The position numbers were made by a program, and so were the translations under genes. Positions 36,523-45,608 of a stretch of DNA of 64,000 nucleotides are shown here, piece after piece. Below the pieces are notes generated by a model, which saw nothing but the letters and a program-made list of their open reading frames with translations, had not been told where the DNA came from and ran no database searches. Origin of the DNA: Pandoraea terrae (GTDB taxonomy: Bacteria > Pseudomonadota > Gammaproteobacteria > Burkholderiales > Burkholderiaceae); NCBI RefSeq assembly GCF_902459695.1, contig NZ_CABPRZ010000012.1:115868-179867 (forward strand), written 5' to 3'. Each line of letters opens with the position of its first letter. Position 1 is the stretch's first letter.

Positions 36523-37563
36523 ATGAATCAACCGTTGCGCCGCGCCGCTTGTGCCACGTTCGCCCTCGTGGCGGGCGTGTTCGCCGCCACTCACGCCGGC
36601 ATCGCTGCCGCCAAGACCACCCTGACCGTGTATACGGCGTGGGAAGTGGAGGTCATGCGTCCTTACGCCGAAGCCTTCCAGAAAGCCAACCCCGATATCG
36701 AAATCAAGTATGTGCGCGACTCCACCGGGGTCGTCACCGCAAAGTTGATGGCCGAAAAAGCCAATCCCCAGGCGGACGTGATCGCCGGGCTGGCCGCATC
36801 GAGCCTGGAACTGATCAAGCAGGAAGGCATGCTGATGCCGTACTCGCCCAAGGGCTTCGATCAGCTGACGCGCGCGTATAGCGACAAGGAAACGCCGCCG
36901 TCGTGGATCGGGGAGGACGTATGGGGCGCAACGGTCTGCTTCAACACCGTCGAGGCCCAAAAGCATAATCTGCCGAAGCCGACGTCGTGGGAAGACCTGA
37001 CCAAGCCGATCTACAAGGGCATGATCGTGATGCCGAACCCGGCCACATCCGGCACCGGTTTCCTCGACGTGACGGCCTGGCTGCAGATGTTCGGCAAGGA
37101 CGGCGGCTGGAAATACATGGACGCCCTGGACAACAACATCGTCAAGTACACGCATTCGGGCTCGAAGCCGTGCCGCGATGCGGGCTCCGGCGAATACCCG
37201 ATCGGCATTTCGTTCGAATTCAACGCCCACCGCACCAAATCGGCCGGCGCGCCGATCGATCTCGTCTTCCCGAAGGAGGGACTCGGCTACGACATCGAGG
37301 CGGCAGGGATCATGAAGACGACCAAAAAGCTCGACGCGGCCAAGAAGTACATGGACTGGCTCGCCAGCAAGGAAGCCAACGAAATGTACGCCAAGGACTG
37401 GGCGATCGTGGCCTACCCGGGTGTCGCCAAGAAGCTCGACACCATTCCGGCCAATTATCAGCAGATGCTCGTGAAGAACGACTTCACGGAAATCGCCAGG
37501 AGCCGCGAACAAGTGCTGACCGAATGGCAGAAGCGCTACGGCGCCAAGTCGGAAAAAAAGTAA
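36523..37563 (+). CDS. phnS: 2-aminoethylphosphonate ABC transporter substrate-binding protein
   Basis: A 346-residue iron/spermidine-type (cluster D) periplasmic binding protein. The signal peptide is about residues 1-30 (ALVAGVFAATHAGIAAAK), and the mature start is TTLTVYTAWEVEVMRPYAEAFQKANPDIEIKYV. Ligand loops include DSTGVVTAKL and NPATSGTGFLDVTAWLQMFG. First gene of phnS-T-U-W, so it delivers AEP to the PhnTU transporter. The start MNQPLRRAACATF at 36523 has a CAGGAG site; the in-frame ATG at 36496 is inferior. AEP specificity comes from family and context. Confidence 0.9.
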   Translation: MNQPLRRAACATFALVAGVFAATHAGIAAAKTTLTVYTAWEVEVMRPYAEAFQKANPDIEIKYVRDSTGVVTAKLMAEKANPQADVIAGLAASSLELIKQEGMLMPYSPKGFDQLTRAYSDKETPPSWIGEDVWGATVCFNTVEAQKHNLPKPTSWEDLTKPIYKGMIVMPNPATSGTGFLDVTAWLQMFGKDGGWKYMDALDNNIVKYTHSGSKPCRDAGSGEYPIGISFEFNAHRTKSAGAPIDLVFPKEGLGYDIEAAGIMKTTKKLDAAKKYMDWLASKEANEMYAKDWAIVAYPGVAKKLDTIPANYQQMLVKNDFTEIARSREQVLTEWQKRYGAKSEKK

Positions 37564-37678
37564 GCTGGCGGCTTGGCGCGCGGGCAGGAGATGCCGCGCG
37601 CCGGTTGCTCCGATCGTGCCGTGCCGGCCCGGGAAGACGGGCGGCACGGCGACTCGACCGCCCGCAGGAGTCCCCCGT

Positions 37679-38755
37679 ATGAGCGCTGAAGACTATTTGA
37701 CACTGCAAGGCATCCACAAGCGTTTCGACGACACCGTGGTGCTGCGCGACATCCATCTCTGTGTGAAGCGCGGCGAAATGCTGTGCTTCCTTGGCCCGTC
37801 CGGCTGCGGCAAGACAACGCTGCTGCGCATCATCGCCGGACTCGAAGCGCAGACACGCGGCACGCTGCATCAGGCCGGACGCGACATCTCGACGCTGCCG
37901 CCGATGCAACGCGACTACGGCATCGTCTTCCAGTCGTATGCCCTTTTTCCCAACCTGAGCGTCGCCGACAACGTCGCCTACGGCCTGACCAACCGCAAGA
38001 TGCCGCGTGCCGAGCGGCAGGCGCGCGTCGCCGAATTGCTGGAGATGGTCGGCCTGCCTGAATCCGGCCGCAAATATCCGGGCCAGCTCTCCGGCGGACA
38101 GCAGCAGCGCATCGCCATTGCCCGCGCGCTGGCCACCTCACCCGGCCTGCTCCTGCTCGATGAACCGCTGTCCGCTCTCGATGCACGCGTACGGGTGCGG
38201 CTGCGTGGCGAAATCCGTGCGTTGCAGCAGCGCCTGGGCATCACCACGATACTGGTCACGCACGATCAGGAAGAAGCATTGTCGATGGCCGACCGGATCG
38301 TCGTCATGAATCAGGGCGACATCGAACAGATTGGCACGCCGGGGCAGATCTACCAGCGTCCGGCGACGCCATTCGTCGCCGATTTCGTCGGCAAGACCAA
38401 CATCCTGCCCGCGAAACTCGGCGAACACGGCCGCGTGCAGGTCGGACGCTACGAACTGGCCTGCGGCACGCTCAACGGCTGCCATAGCGGCGAAGACATC
38501 CGCGTGTTCTTCCGCCCCGAAGACGTGCGCGTGCGGTCGCTTGACGAAGACGAGACCAATGTGTTCGACGGCGACATCGAGAAGATCGAGTTCCTCGGCG
38601 CATTCTCGCGTGTGACGCTGCGTATGGCGTCATGCGATCACCCGCTTTACGCGGATCTGTCGCCCGCCGACATGAACGCGCTGCGCCCCGCCGCCGGCGG
38701 CACGCTGCGCTTTGCCGTGCCGCAGGAAGCGGTACGCGTGTTCCGTCATGGATAA
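37679..38755 (+). CDS. phnT: 2-aminoethylphosphonate ABC transporter ATP-binding protein
   Basis: A 358-residue ATPase with Walker A GPSGCGKTT (about 38-46), signature QLSGGQQQRIAIARAL, Walker B LLLLDEPLSALD and switch THDQEEA, followed by a C-terminal TOBE-type regulatory domain (about 245-355; VFFRPEDVRV). This is the PotA/FbpC-like form used by AEP transporters. It starts 115 bp after phnS, behind CAGGAGTCCCCCG, and overlaps phnU by 8 bases. Confidence 0.92.
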   Translation: MSAEDYLTLQGIHKRFDDTVVLRDIHLCVKRGEMLCFLGPSGCGKTTLLRIIAGLEAQTRGTLHQAGRDISTLPPMQRDYGIVFQSYALFPNLSVADNVAYGLTNRKMPRAERQARVAELLEMVGLPESGRKYPGQLSGGQQQRIAIARALATSPGLLLLDEPLSALDARVRVRLRGEIRALQQRLGITTILVTHDQEEALSMADRIVVMNQGDIEQIGTPGQIYQRPATPFVADFVGKTNILPAKLGEHGRVQVGRYELACGTLNGCHSGEDIRVFFRPEDVRVRSLDEDETNVFDGDIEKIEFLGAFSRVTLRMASCDHPLYADLSPADMNALRPAAGGTLRFAVPQEAVRVFRHG

Positions 38756-40544
38756 GACCGCCATGCAGACCGTCAGCCCCGCCCTCCCGCCGACCGCCGC
38801 CGACGCGCGCAGTGTCCATCCCTTCGCCGACACCGGCAAATCCGGATCGGATCCCGCCACGCCGGTGCGCGTCGCTTCGCACTGGACCGACCGTCTCGCG
38901 CAGGCGCTGCTGCTTGTCGTGGCAGCCGCCGGCGTCGTGTTCCTGCTCGCGCCGATGGCCGCCATCCTCGTCAAGAGCGTACAGGACAACGACGGACATT
39001 TCGTCGGCCTGAGACACTTCTACGAGTATTTCCATTCGCCGGCGCTGCTGACGTCGATTTGGAACAGCGTATGGATCTCCACGGTCACCACGGTCGTTAC
39101 GGTGCCGCTGGCGTTCATCTTTGCGTACGGTCTGACGCGCAGTTGCCTGCGCGGCAAGCCGTTCTTGCGCAACATTGCGCTGATCCCGATCCTGGGGCCG
39201 ACGCTGCTGCCGGCGATCTCGTTCATCTTCTGGTTCGGCAACCAGGGGCTGCTGCGCCCGTGGATGGGCACCATCGACATCTACGGCCCGCTCGGCATTG
39301 TCATGTCGCTCATCAACGCCACGTTTCCGCACGCACTGATGATCCTGATCACGGCGTTGTCGTTGACCGACGCGCGGCTTTACGAAGCCGCCGATGCGCT
39401 CGGCACGCCGATGTTGCGCCGCTTCCTCACGATCACGTTGCCCGGCGCGAAGTACGGCGTCATCAGCGCCGCGATGATCGTCTTCACCTACGCGATTTCC
39501 GACTTCGGGATTCCCAAGGTGATCGGCGGCGACTTCAATGTCCTGGCGACCGACATCTACAAGCTAGTGATCGGGCAGCAGGACTTCTCGAAGGGGGCGG
39601 TCGTCGGCCTGATGCTGCTCGTGCCGGTCGGCATCACGTATCTGGTCGACGCGATCGTGCAGCGCAAGCAGCAAGCGTTGCTGTCGGCGCGCGCGGTGCC
39701 CTACGTGCCGAAGCCGGCGCGCGGCTTCGACTGGCTGATGGCGACGATGTGCTGGGGCATGGCGGCCATCATGCTGTCGATCCTCGGCATGGCTGTGTAT
39801 GCATCGTTCGTCAAATTCTGGCCGTACAACTTCAGCCTGTCGTTCAATCATTACCGTTTCGGCCTGATCGAAAGCGGCGCGGTCGAGGCGTATGTCAACA
39901 GCTTGCAGATGGCTTTCTGGTGCGCGCTGTGGGGCACACTCGCGATCTTCGTCATCGCGTACCTGCTGGAAAAGACGCGCGGCATGAACTGGGTGCGCGG
40001 CGTGATCCGCATGATGGCCGTGCTGCCGATGGGCGTGCCGGGCCTGGTGCTCGGTCTGGGCTACATCTTCTTCTTTGTGCCCGAGGGCAATCCGTTGCAT
40101 TTCCTGTACGGATCGCTCGCGATCCTGGTGATCGTCAACGTGGTGCACTACTACTCGTCGAGCCACCTGACGGCGCTGACCGCGCTCAAGCAGATCGACC
40201 CCGAGTTCGAGTACGTGTCCGCTTCGCTGAAGGTGCCGTTCTACCGTACGTTCTGGCGCGTGACGGCGCCGATCTGCCTGCCGTCCATTCTGGAAATCAG
40301 CCGCTATCTGTTCGTCAACGCCATGACCACGGTGTCCGCCGTGGTGTTCCTGTACTCGGCCGACACCGCGATCGCCTCGGTGGCCATCGTCAACATGGAC
40401 GAAACCGGATCGATCGGTCCGGCCGCCGCCATGGCGACGCTGGTGGTGCTGACCTCGATGCTGGTCTGCCTGCTGTATTACGGCATCCATCTCGTGGTGG
40501 AACGGTACACGCAGGCGTGGCGGCGTCCGGCAAAGTCACAGTGA
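38748..40544 (+). CDS. phnU: 2-aminoethylphosphonate ABC transporter permease, fused double unit
   Basis: A 598-residue permease with two concatenated binding-protein-dependent transport domains. The first is about 105-315, with the EAA-like loop EAADALGTPMLRRFLTITLPG. The second is about 360-590, with EYVSASLKVPFYRTFWRVTAP. One polypeptide can form the whole pore, so no separate phnV is needed. The ATG at 38748 overlaps the phnT stop; a second ATG at 38763 is possible. N-terminal 50 residues are soluble. Confidence 0.92.
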   Translation: MDKTAMQTVSPALPPTAADARSVHPFADTGKSGSDPATPVRVASHWTDRLAQALLLVVAAAGVVFLLAPMAAILVKSVQDNDGHFVGLRHFYEYFHSPALLTSIWNSVWISTVTTVVTVPLAFIFAYGLTRSCLRGKPFLRNIALIPILGPTLLPAISFIFWFGNQGLLRPWMGTIDIYGPLGIVMSLINATFPHALMILITALSLTDARLYEAADALGTPMLRRFLTITLPGAKYGVISAAMIVFTYAISDFGIPKVIGGDFNVLATDIYKLVIGQQDFSKGAVVGLMLLVPVGITYLVDAIVQRKQQALLSARAVPYVPKPARGFDWLMATMCWGMAAIMLSILGMAVYASFVKFWPYNFSLSFNHYRFGLIESGAVEAYVNSLQMAFWCALWGTLAIFVIAYLLEKTRGMNWVRGVIRMMAVLPMGVPGLVLGLGYIFFFVPEGNPLHFLYGSLAILVIVNVVHYYSSSHLTALTALKQIDPEFEYVSASLKVPFYRTFWRVTAPICLPSILEISRYLFVNAMTTVSAVVFLYSADTAIASVAIVNMDETGSIGPAAAMATLVVLTSMLVCLLYYGIHLVVERYTQAWRRPAKSQ

Positions 40545-40618
40545 CACGCCATGATGCGGACGTTTTCCTCTTCGTTTTCCTCTTCGCTCTCTCTCAACCC
40601 TCCCGATAGGAGACGGTC

Positions 40619-41752
40619 ATGATTCTCGGTCAGGAACCGATTCTGCTCACCCCCGGCCCGCTCACCACGTCGCCGGCCACCAAGCAGGCCATGCTGCGCG
40701 ACTGGGGGTCCTGGGACACCCAGTTCAACCAGATCACGGCCACGCTGTGCCGCGATCTGGTCGACGTCGTGCACGGCGGCAACGATTACGTCTGCGTGCC
40801 GCTGCAAGGGTCGGGCACGTTTTCGGTCGAAGCCGCCATCGGCACGCTGGTGCCGCGCGACGGCAAGATTCTCGTGCCTCAGAACGGTGCGTATTGCCAG
40901 CGCATTCTGAAGATCTGCAAATATCTCGGCCGCGCGGCGGTCGAACTCGCGATTCCGGAAGACCAGATTGCCAGCCCCGCGCTGATCGAGGAAGCGCTCA
41001 AGCGCGATCCGTCGATCACGCACGTCGCGCAGGTCCATCTGGAAACCGGCGCCGGGCTGCTCAATCCGCTGCCGCAGATCGCCGAGGTATGCCGGCGCCT
41101 GGGCCGCGGGTTGATCGTCGATGCGATGAGTTCGTTTGGCGCGATCGAGATCGACGTGCGTTCGATGCCGTTCGACGCGCTCGTTGCCGCCAGCGGCAAG
41201 TGCATCGAAGGCGTGCCCGGCATGGGGTTCGTCATCGCGAAGAAGTCGGTGCTCGAGGCGTCCGCGGGCAACAGCCATTCGCTGGCGATGGACCTGCATG
41301 ACCAGTACGCTTATATGCAGAAGACGACACAGTGGCGCTTCACGCCGCCGACGCACGTGGTGGCCGCGTTGCGCGCCGCGCTTGACCAGTTCAAGGCCGA
41401 AGGCGGCCAGCCCGTGCGCGGCGCGCGCTATCGCAAGAACTGCAAGACGCTTGTCGACGGCATGGCTGCGCTCGGCTTCAAGCCATTCCTGTCGCCTGAG
41501 GTCCAAGCGCCGGTCATCGTGACGTTTCACGCGCCAACCGACCCGAAATACGTGTTCAAGGCGTTCTACGACGCGGTGCGCGACAAGGGCTACGTCCTGT
41601 ACCCGGGCAAGCTCACGCAAATCGAAACCTTCCGCGTGGGTTGTATCGGGGCGATCGACGACAATGAAATGCGCAATGTCGTCACCGCTGTCGCGCAAGC
41701 GCTCGATACGCTCGGCGTGCGGCAGATCGCAGCACTGACCAAGGCGGCCTGA
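40619..41752 (+). CDS. phnW: 2-aminoethylphosphonate--pyruvate transaminase
   Basis: A 377-residue fold-type I PLP aminotransferase that converts AEP and pyruvate to phosphonoacetaldehyde and alanine. The length and N-terminus ([11 protein letters not shown], with the Thr/Ser-rich substrate loop) match PhnW. The PLP Lys is Lys194 in [12 protein letters not shown], and Asp168 in [10 protein letters not shown] contacts the pyridine nitrogen. It closes the transporter operon behind a TAGGAGAC ribosome site. PhnY and PhnA on the other arm complete the route to acetate and phosphate. Confidence 0.95.
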   Translation: MILGQEPILLTPGPLTTSPATKQAMLRDWGSWDTQFNQITATLCRDLVDVVHGGNDYVCVPLQGSGTFSVEAAIGTLVPRDGKILVPQNGAYCQRILKICKYLGRAAVELAIPEDQIASPALIEEALKRDPSITHVAQVHLETGAGLLNPLPQIAEVCRRLGRGLIVDAMSSFGAIEIDVRSMPFDALVAASGKCIEGVPGMGFVIAKKSVLEASAGNSHSLAMDLHDQYAYMQKTTQWRFTPPTHVVAALRAALDQFKAEGGQPVRGARYRKNCKTLVDGMAALGFKPFLSPEVQAPVIVTFHAPTDPKYVFKAFYDAVRDKGYVLYPGKLTQIETFRVGCIGAIDDNEMRNVVTAVAQALDTLGVRQIAALTKAA

Positions 41753-41779
41753 GTTGTATCGCTGAGTTGTGTGGTTTGT

Positions 41780-41802
41780 GGCGGGCGCTTCGGCGTCCCG
41801 CC
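41780..41802 (+). terminator. hairpin terminator after phnW
   Basis: GGCGGGCGC and GCG(T)CCCGCC form a 9-bp stem with one bulged T and a stable TTCG tetraloop, 27 bases after the phnW stop. No T-run follows, so termination is likely but not certain. Confidence 0.5.
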
Positions 41803-41856
41803 GCACGCACTCACCCGGCGCCGCACCGCCGTCGCCGACACACGCTGTACCTCCCC

Positions 41857-41908
41857 GCCTCCGCTTCCTGCCTCCGCTTCCTGCCTCCGCTTCCCGCCCC
41901 CGCTTCCC
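41857..41908. repeat. 4 x 13-bp tandem repeat
   Basis: Four 13-base units, two identical GCCTCCGCTTCCT copies followed by GCCTCCGCTTCCC and GCCCCCGCTTCCC. It lies about 275-330 bases upstream of the autotransporter start, in pyrimidine-rich sequence. Confidence 0.9.
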
Positions 41909-42184
41909 GCATGCGCCAGCGCGCCAGCGCGCCATATAGAGCGTGCACGCGTCACGTATTCACGGCCAACCGCATTGAGGATTTTTCCGAAAGCCCCGGG
42001 GCCGCTCGCACGGTCGTTGCTGCCGTTTCCCACCCCCCTGACGCCTCAAATGCCGCGTCGGGCAAGCCCTTCGCGTAGCGCCTGCCCCCATTCCCATATC
42101 GACTTCGCTGCGCCCATGCCTACGCAATCTGCGTATGTACATAGTCTTTCCACTACGTGAAACGCGTATATGGACGGGACCACG

Positions 42185-45010
42185 ATGAACACTGGCAACT
42201 TTCAACGAGTACGGCGTGACGCGCGCACTGCCGCCATCGCCATCTGCATCGGGCTGGCTTCCGATACTGTCCGGGCGACATGCACGACCACCGGCAACGT
42301 TGTCATTTGCGCCGGTCCGGCGCCGGTGCTGACACCATCGGTTGCCAACGCCGCCGACGGCTTGCGGGTCGACGTCCACGGTGACGCCACTGTCGGCGTT
42401 CCGCCAGGGCTGGGGGGCGCGGCAGTGTTCCTGACCGGCAACGACGTCACGCTCAATAACGCCGGCGTCATCGACGCGGCATTGCTTGGTGTCAGCAGTG
42501 TCCTTGCCAGCGGTGCCGTCATCGGCAACGCGTCGGCGAGTAACCTCATGGTGTCCAACAGCGGCATCATGATGGGCACGACCGGTCTTCTGGGCGCCAC
42601 CTTGCCGAGTCTCGACGGCATGGCGCTATCCATCACGAACGGCGCGGGCGGCCTGAGCATCGTTGAAAACGCCGGCGTCATCGGTGCCACGTCGCTGGCC
42701 GGCGTGTCCGTGAATCCGGCCGATACGCCGGTGATCGCTGCGCTTGGGGGCGGCAGGGTCATTTTCACGAATTCGGGCAGGATCACGGGACGCATTGCAT
42801 TTGCGCCCACCGGCATCGGCGGCACCGGGCACTCGTTCATCAACAGCGGCACGATCGACGGCAGCGTTTCGCTCGGTGCGAATCGCGCCAACATCTTCAC
42901 CGCCGTCACAGGCTCGAAGGTGAGCGCGATCGGCAGTGTCGGCGGCACCGCCCTTGGGGTGGACGGCCTGCCGCTGGCATTTGCTGCGACCGGCACGGTC
43001 GACGGTGGCGCGGGCGGCAACAACACGTTGCTACTGCAAGATTCGGTCTCCGGCCCCGGATCGGGTAACGGCGGCACGGGCATGCTGGACGCCAAGCGGT
43101 ACTTGAATTTCAACCAGGTCATCGTGAACAGCGGCACATGGACCATTTCCGGCGCGTTGGCAGTACAGACCGCGGACCTCAACGGCGGCGTGGCGATCAT
43201 TGACAACCCCGCCGGACTCGGTAACGGCATCGTGATAGCCGATGCGGGGACGTTGTCGTCCGGCGTGGACGGGCTCACTTTGACCAATGACGTGATGATC
43301 GCCAATGGCGGCCTCACGATTGACGGCAGGTATGACCTGGTACTCGCGGGCACGCTCTCTGGCGCGGGTGCACTGACAAAGGACGGCCCCGCGGCCATCA
43401 CGCTGTCCGGCGCAAACACCTACACCGGCGATACCGTCATTGCCGGCGGCACACTCTCCCTGCTCGGCTCCATCGGTGCGTCGCGCGTTTCCGTCACAGC
43501 CGGTGCGCTTTCCGTCGCACCGGACAACGGTGGACCGTTCGCCGGCACGCAAAGCGTGGGCGGCCTGTCGGTCGGCTCAGGCGGCACCGTAATCGTCGGG
43601 GCCAGCGCGTCGAATGGCAACGGGTTGCAGGTCAATGGGGATGTCTCGTTCGCGCCCGGTTCGGTCTATCAGGTGAAAACGTCGCCAACCGGGCCGACCA
43701 GTCAGATCCATGCCGCCGGGTCCGCGACACTATCGGGCGGCACGGTGGCCGTCGATGCGGAGCCGGGCGCCCACGCGCCGACATCAACCGCGGTCATCCT
43801 GACAGCGGCGGGCGGCGTGACGGGCGTCTTCGACGCCGTCACGACGAATCTGCTGTTCCTCACGCCGGAACTCACCTATGCACCCACGCGCGTGTCGTTG
43901 ACGTTCACGCGCAACGATGTTCCGATCGTCGAAGTCGCCGACACGCCCAATCAGGAGTCCGTTGCCGCGATACTCGATACGATTGAGGCAGACGACCCGA
44001 CGCCGGCGAGCGAAGCCTTGACGGATGCCTTGGTGAGTCTCGATGAGCCTGCCACCGAGTCGGCGCTCGATCGTTTGTCCGGCGATGTCCACGCCAGCGT
44101 GAGCAGCATGCTGCTCGACGACAGCCGCTTTATACGCGAAGCGCTCACGCATCGATTGCGCGGCACAACGGCGCGCGACGCCACCGCGTGGGCGGCTGGA
44201 TACGGCTCACGCTCACGCATGAACGGATCGAACGCGGCCAACGGCGGGAACGGCGCGGCGGACCTGACGCGACGCCTCGGCGGTGTTTTCCTCGGCGTCG
44301 ACGGCCCGGTCGGCGACGCGTGGCGCATCGGCACCGCCGGCGGACTGGGACACAGCACCTTCGATACGGGCCCCGCCGCCTCGGGCCGCGCGAATATCGC
44401 GCATATGGCACTGTATGCGGGTGGCCGCCGGGAACCGTTCGGCGTCTTGGTGGGAACGGCCTACACGTGGCAGCGGCTGGATGTCACCCGCAATGTCGCG
44501 TTCCCCGGATACCAGGAGACCGACCGTGCGGTCTATGACGCAGACACGGCGCAGGTCTTCGGCGAAGTCAACGCGCGCATCCAGGCATCACGACTGACGC
44601 TGGAACCGTTCGCCGGGCTCGCATACGCGCGCCTGCGCACCGGGGCCTTCCAGGAAACCGGCGGCGCGGCAGCCCTGCGCGCCGAGGGCCGCACACAGCA
44701 CGTGACATTCTCCACGACAGGCTTGCGGCTGGCCGCGCCGCTGATTGCCGAAACGCTCACAGCGCGCGCGACATTGGGCTGGCGGCATGCGTTCGGCGAC
44801 ACGACACCCGCCGCACGGCTCACGCTCGCCGGAAGCGCGGTCCCGTATACGGTAGGCGGCGTACCGGTCGCGCGCAATGCCTTGATCGTCGAAGCCGGGT
44901 TGGAAACGTCGCTAAGCCGCGCATTGACCCTGCAGATATCGTATGCGGGCCAATTCGGCGGCGGCATCGCCGACAACGCCCTCTTCGGCATTTTCAACTG
45001 GCAATTCTGA
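42185..45010 (+). CDS. autotransporter (type Va secretion) outer-membrane beta-barrel protein
   Basis: A 941-residue autotransporter. An N-terminal signal-like hydrophobic stretch (TAAIAICIGLASDTVRA) is followed by a Gly/Thr/Asn-rich beta-helix passenger with repeats of the NxGxI type. A passenger-associated repeat ITLSGANTYTGDTVIAGGTLSLLGSIG is near 410, and a C-terminal beta-barrel (about 660-941) ends in the typical terminal Phe (IFNWQF). It probably exposes an adhesin-like stalk on the cell surface. Two starts are possible, ATG 42185 and ATG 42170; neither has a strong ribosome site. It stands alone between the AEP cluster and a DUF488 gene. Confidence 0.88.
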   Translation: MNTGNFQRVRRDARTAAIAICIGLASDTVRATCTTTGNVVICAGPAPVLTPSVANAADGLRVDVHGDATVGVPPGLGGAAVFLTGNDVTLNNAGVIDAALLGVSSVLASGAVIGNASASNLMVSNSGIMMGTTGLLGATLPSLDGMALSITNGAGGLSIVENAGVIGATSLAGVSVNPADTPVIAALGGGRVIFTNSGRITGRIAFAPTGIGGTGHSFINSGTIDGSVSLGANRANIFTAVTGSKVSAIGSVGGTALGVDGLPLAFAATGTVDGGAGGNNTLLLQDSVSGPGSGNGGTGMLDAKRYLNFNQVIVNSGTWTISGALAVQTADLNGGVAIIDNPAGLGNGIVIADAGTLSSGVDGLTLTNDVMIANGGLTIDGRYDLVLAGTLSGAGALTKDGPAAITLSGANTYTGDTVIAGGTLSLLGSIGASRVSVTAGALSVAPDNGGPFAGTQSVGGLSVGSGGTVIVGASASNGNGLQVNGDVSFAPGSVYQVKTSPTGPTSQIHAAGSATLSGGTVAVDAEPGAHAPTSTAVILTAAGGVTGVFDAVTTNLLFLTPELTYAPTRVSLTFTRNDVPIVEVADTPNQESVAAILDTIEADDPTPASEALTDALVSLDEPATESALDRLSGDVHASVSSMLLDDSRFIREALTHRLRGTTARDATAWAAGYGSRSRMNGSNAANGGNGAADLTRRLGGVFLGVDGPVGDAWRIGTAGGLGHSTFDTGPAASGRANIAHMALYAGGRREPFGVLVGTAYTWQRLDVTRNVAFPGYQETDRAVYDADTAQVFGEVNARIQASRLTLEPFAGLAYARLRTGAFQETGGAAALRAEGRTQHVTFSTTGLRLAAPLIAETLTARATLGWRHAFGDTTPAARLTLAGSAVPYTVGGVPVARNALIVEAGLETSLSRALTLQISYAGQFGGGIADNALFGIFNWQF

Positions 45011-45129
45011 GCGGCGGACCGGACCTGTTGAACGTCGGGGACGTCGGGAATGTGACCCGCAGGACACCGATCCCCCGGCCGGGCGCGCGTACGGTAAGCT
45101 TGCGGCATGTCAGTCATCAGGAGCCTTTC

Positions 45130-45522
45130 ATGCCGGCCAAGCGTCATGCCATCCGTTTGAAGCGCATCTACGATGCCCCATCGCCGGAAGACGGCAAACG
45201 CGTTCTCGCAGACCGGCTGTGGCCGCGCGGTATCGCCAAGGTGAATGCGCAACTGGATTTGTGGGCCAAGACGGTGACGCCGTCGAACGAATTGCGGCAA
45301 TGGTTCCACCAGCATACCGATCAATACGCGGCGTTTCGCGATCGTTATGAAGACGAACTTGAGGCACTCGCCGAGGCCGGCGACGAAACACTGAGCGCCG
45401 TTCGCGAGTGCGTCAGGCACGGAACCGTTACATTGCTGTCCGCGGTCCGGCTCGAAGACGACGACGGGCACGAGGTCTATACCCACCTGCAAGTCCTGCG
45501 CGATTTCCTGCAATCGCAGTAG
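45130..45522 (+). CDS. DUF488 family protein
   Basis: A 130-residue protein of the DUF488 family, which has a YeaO-like start: RLKRIYDAPSPEDGKRVLADRLWPRGI is the diagnostic N-terminal segment, followed by LRQWFHQHTDQYAAFRDRYEDEL and VTLLSAVRLEDDDGHEVYTHLQVLRDFL. Function is not established for this family. The ATG at 45130 has a CAGGAGCC ribosome site. Solitary, 119 bp after the autotransporter. Confidence 0.9.
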   Translation: MPAKRHAIRLKRIYDAPSPEDGKRVLADRLWPRGIAKVNAQLDLWAKTVTPSNELRQWFHQHTDQYAAFRDRYEDELEALAEAGDETLSAVRECVRHGTVTLLSAVRLEDDDGHEVYTHLQVLRDFLQSQ

Positions 45523-45608
45523 TCCACCAGGGCCGGGCAACGCGAGCCCGATATTAGCGTGAACAGGCCCTACCTTGTAGAATCGGTTCTCCCTGTTCGT
45601 ATGCTCCC

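Larger units (their letters stand above)
41753..42184. other. intergenic region phnW to autotransporter gene
   Basis: About 430 bp with no convincing gene. It holds the phnW hairpin, a 13-bp tandem repeat (41857-41908), GCGCCAGC repeats around 41925, and possible autotransporter promoter sequence near 42130-42160. Confidence 0.4.

Noticed and set aside
37679..40544. Spermidine/iron transporter instead of AEP transporter
   Set aside because: The ATPase and permease folds are shared with those systems, but the genes lie between a phosphonate-type binding protein and phnW and diverge from phnR.
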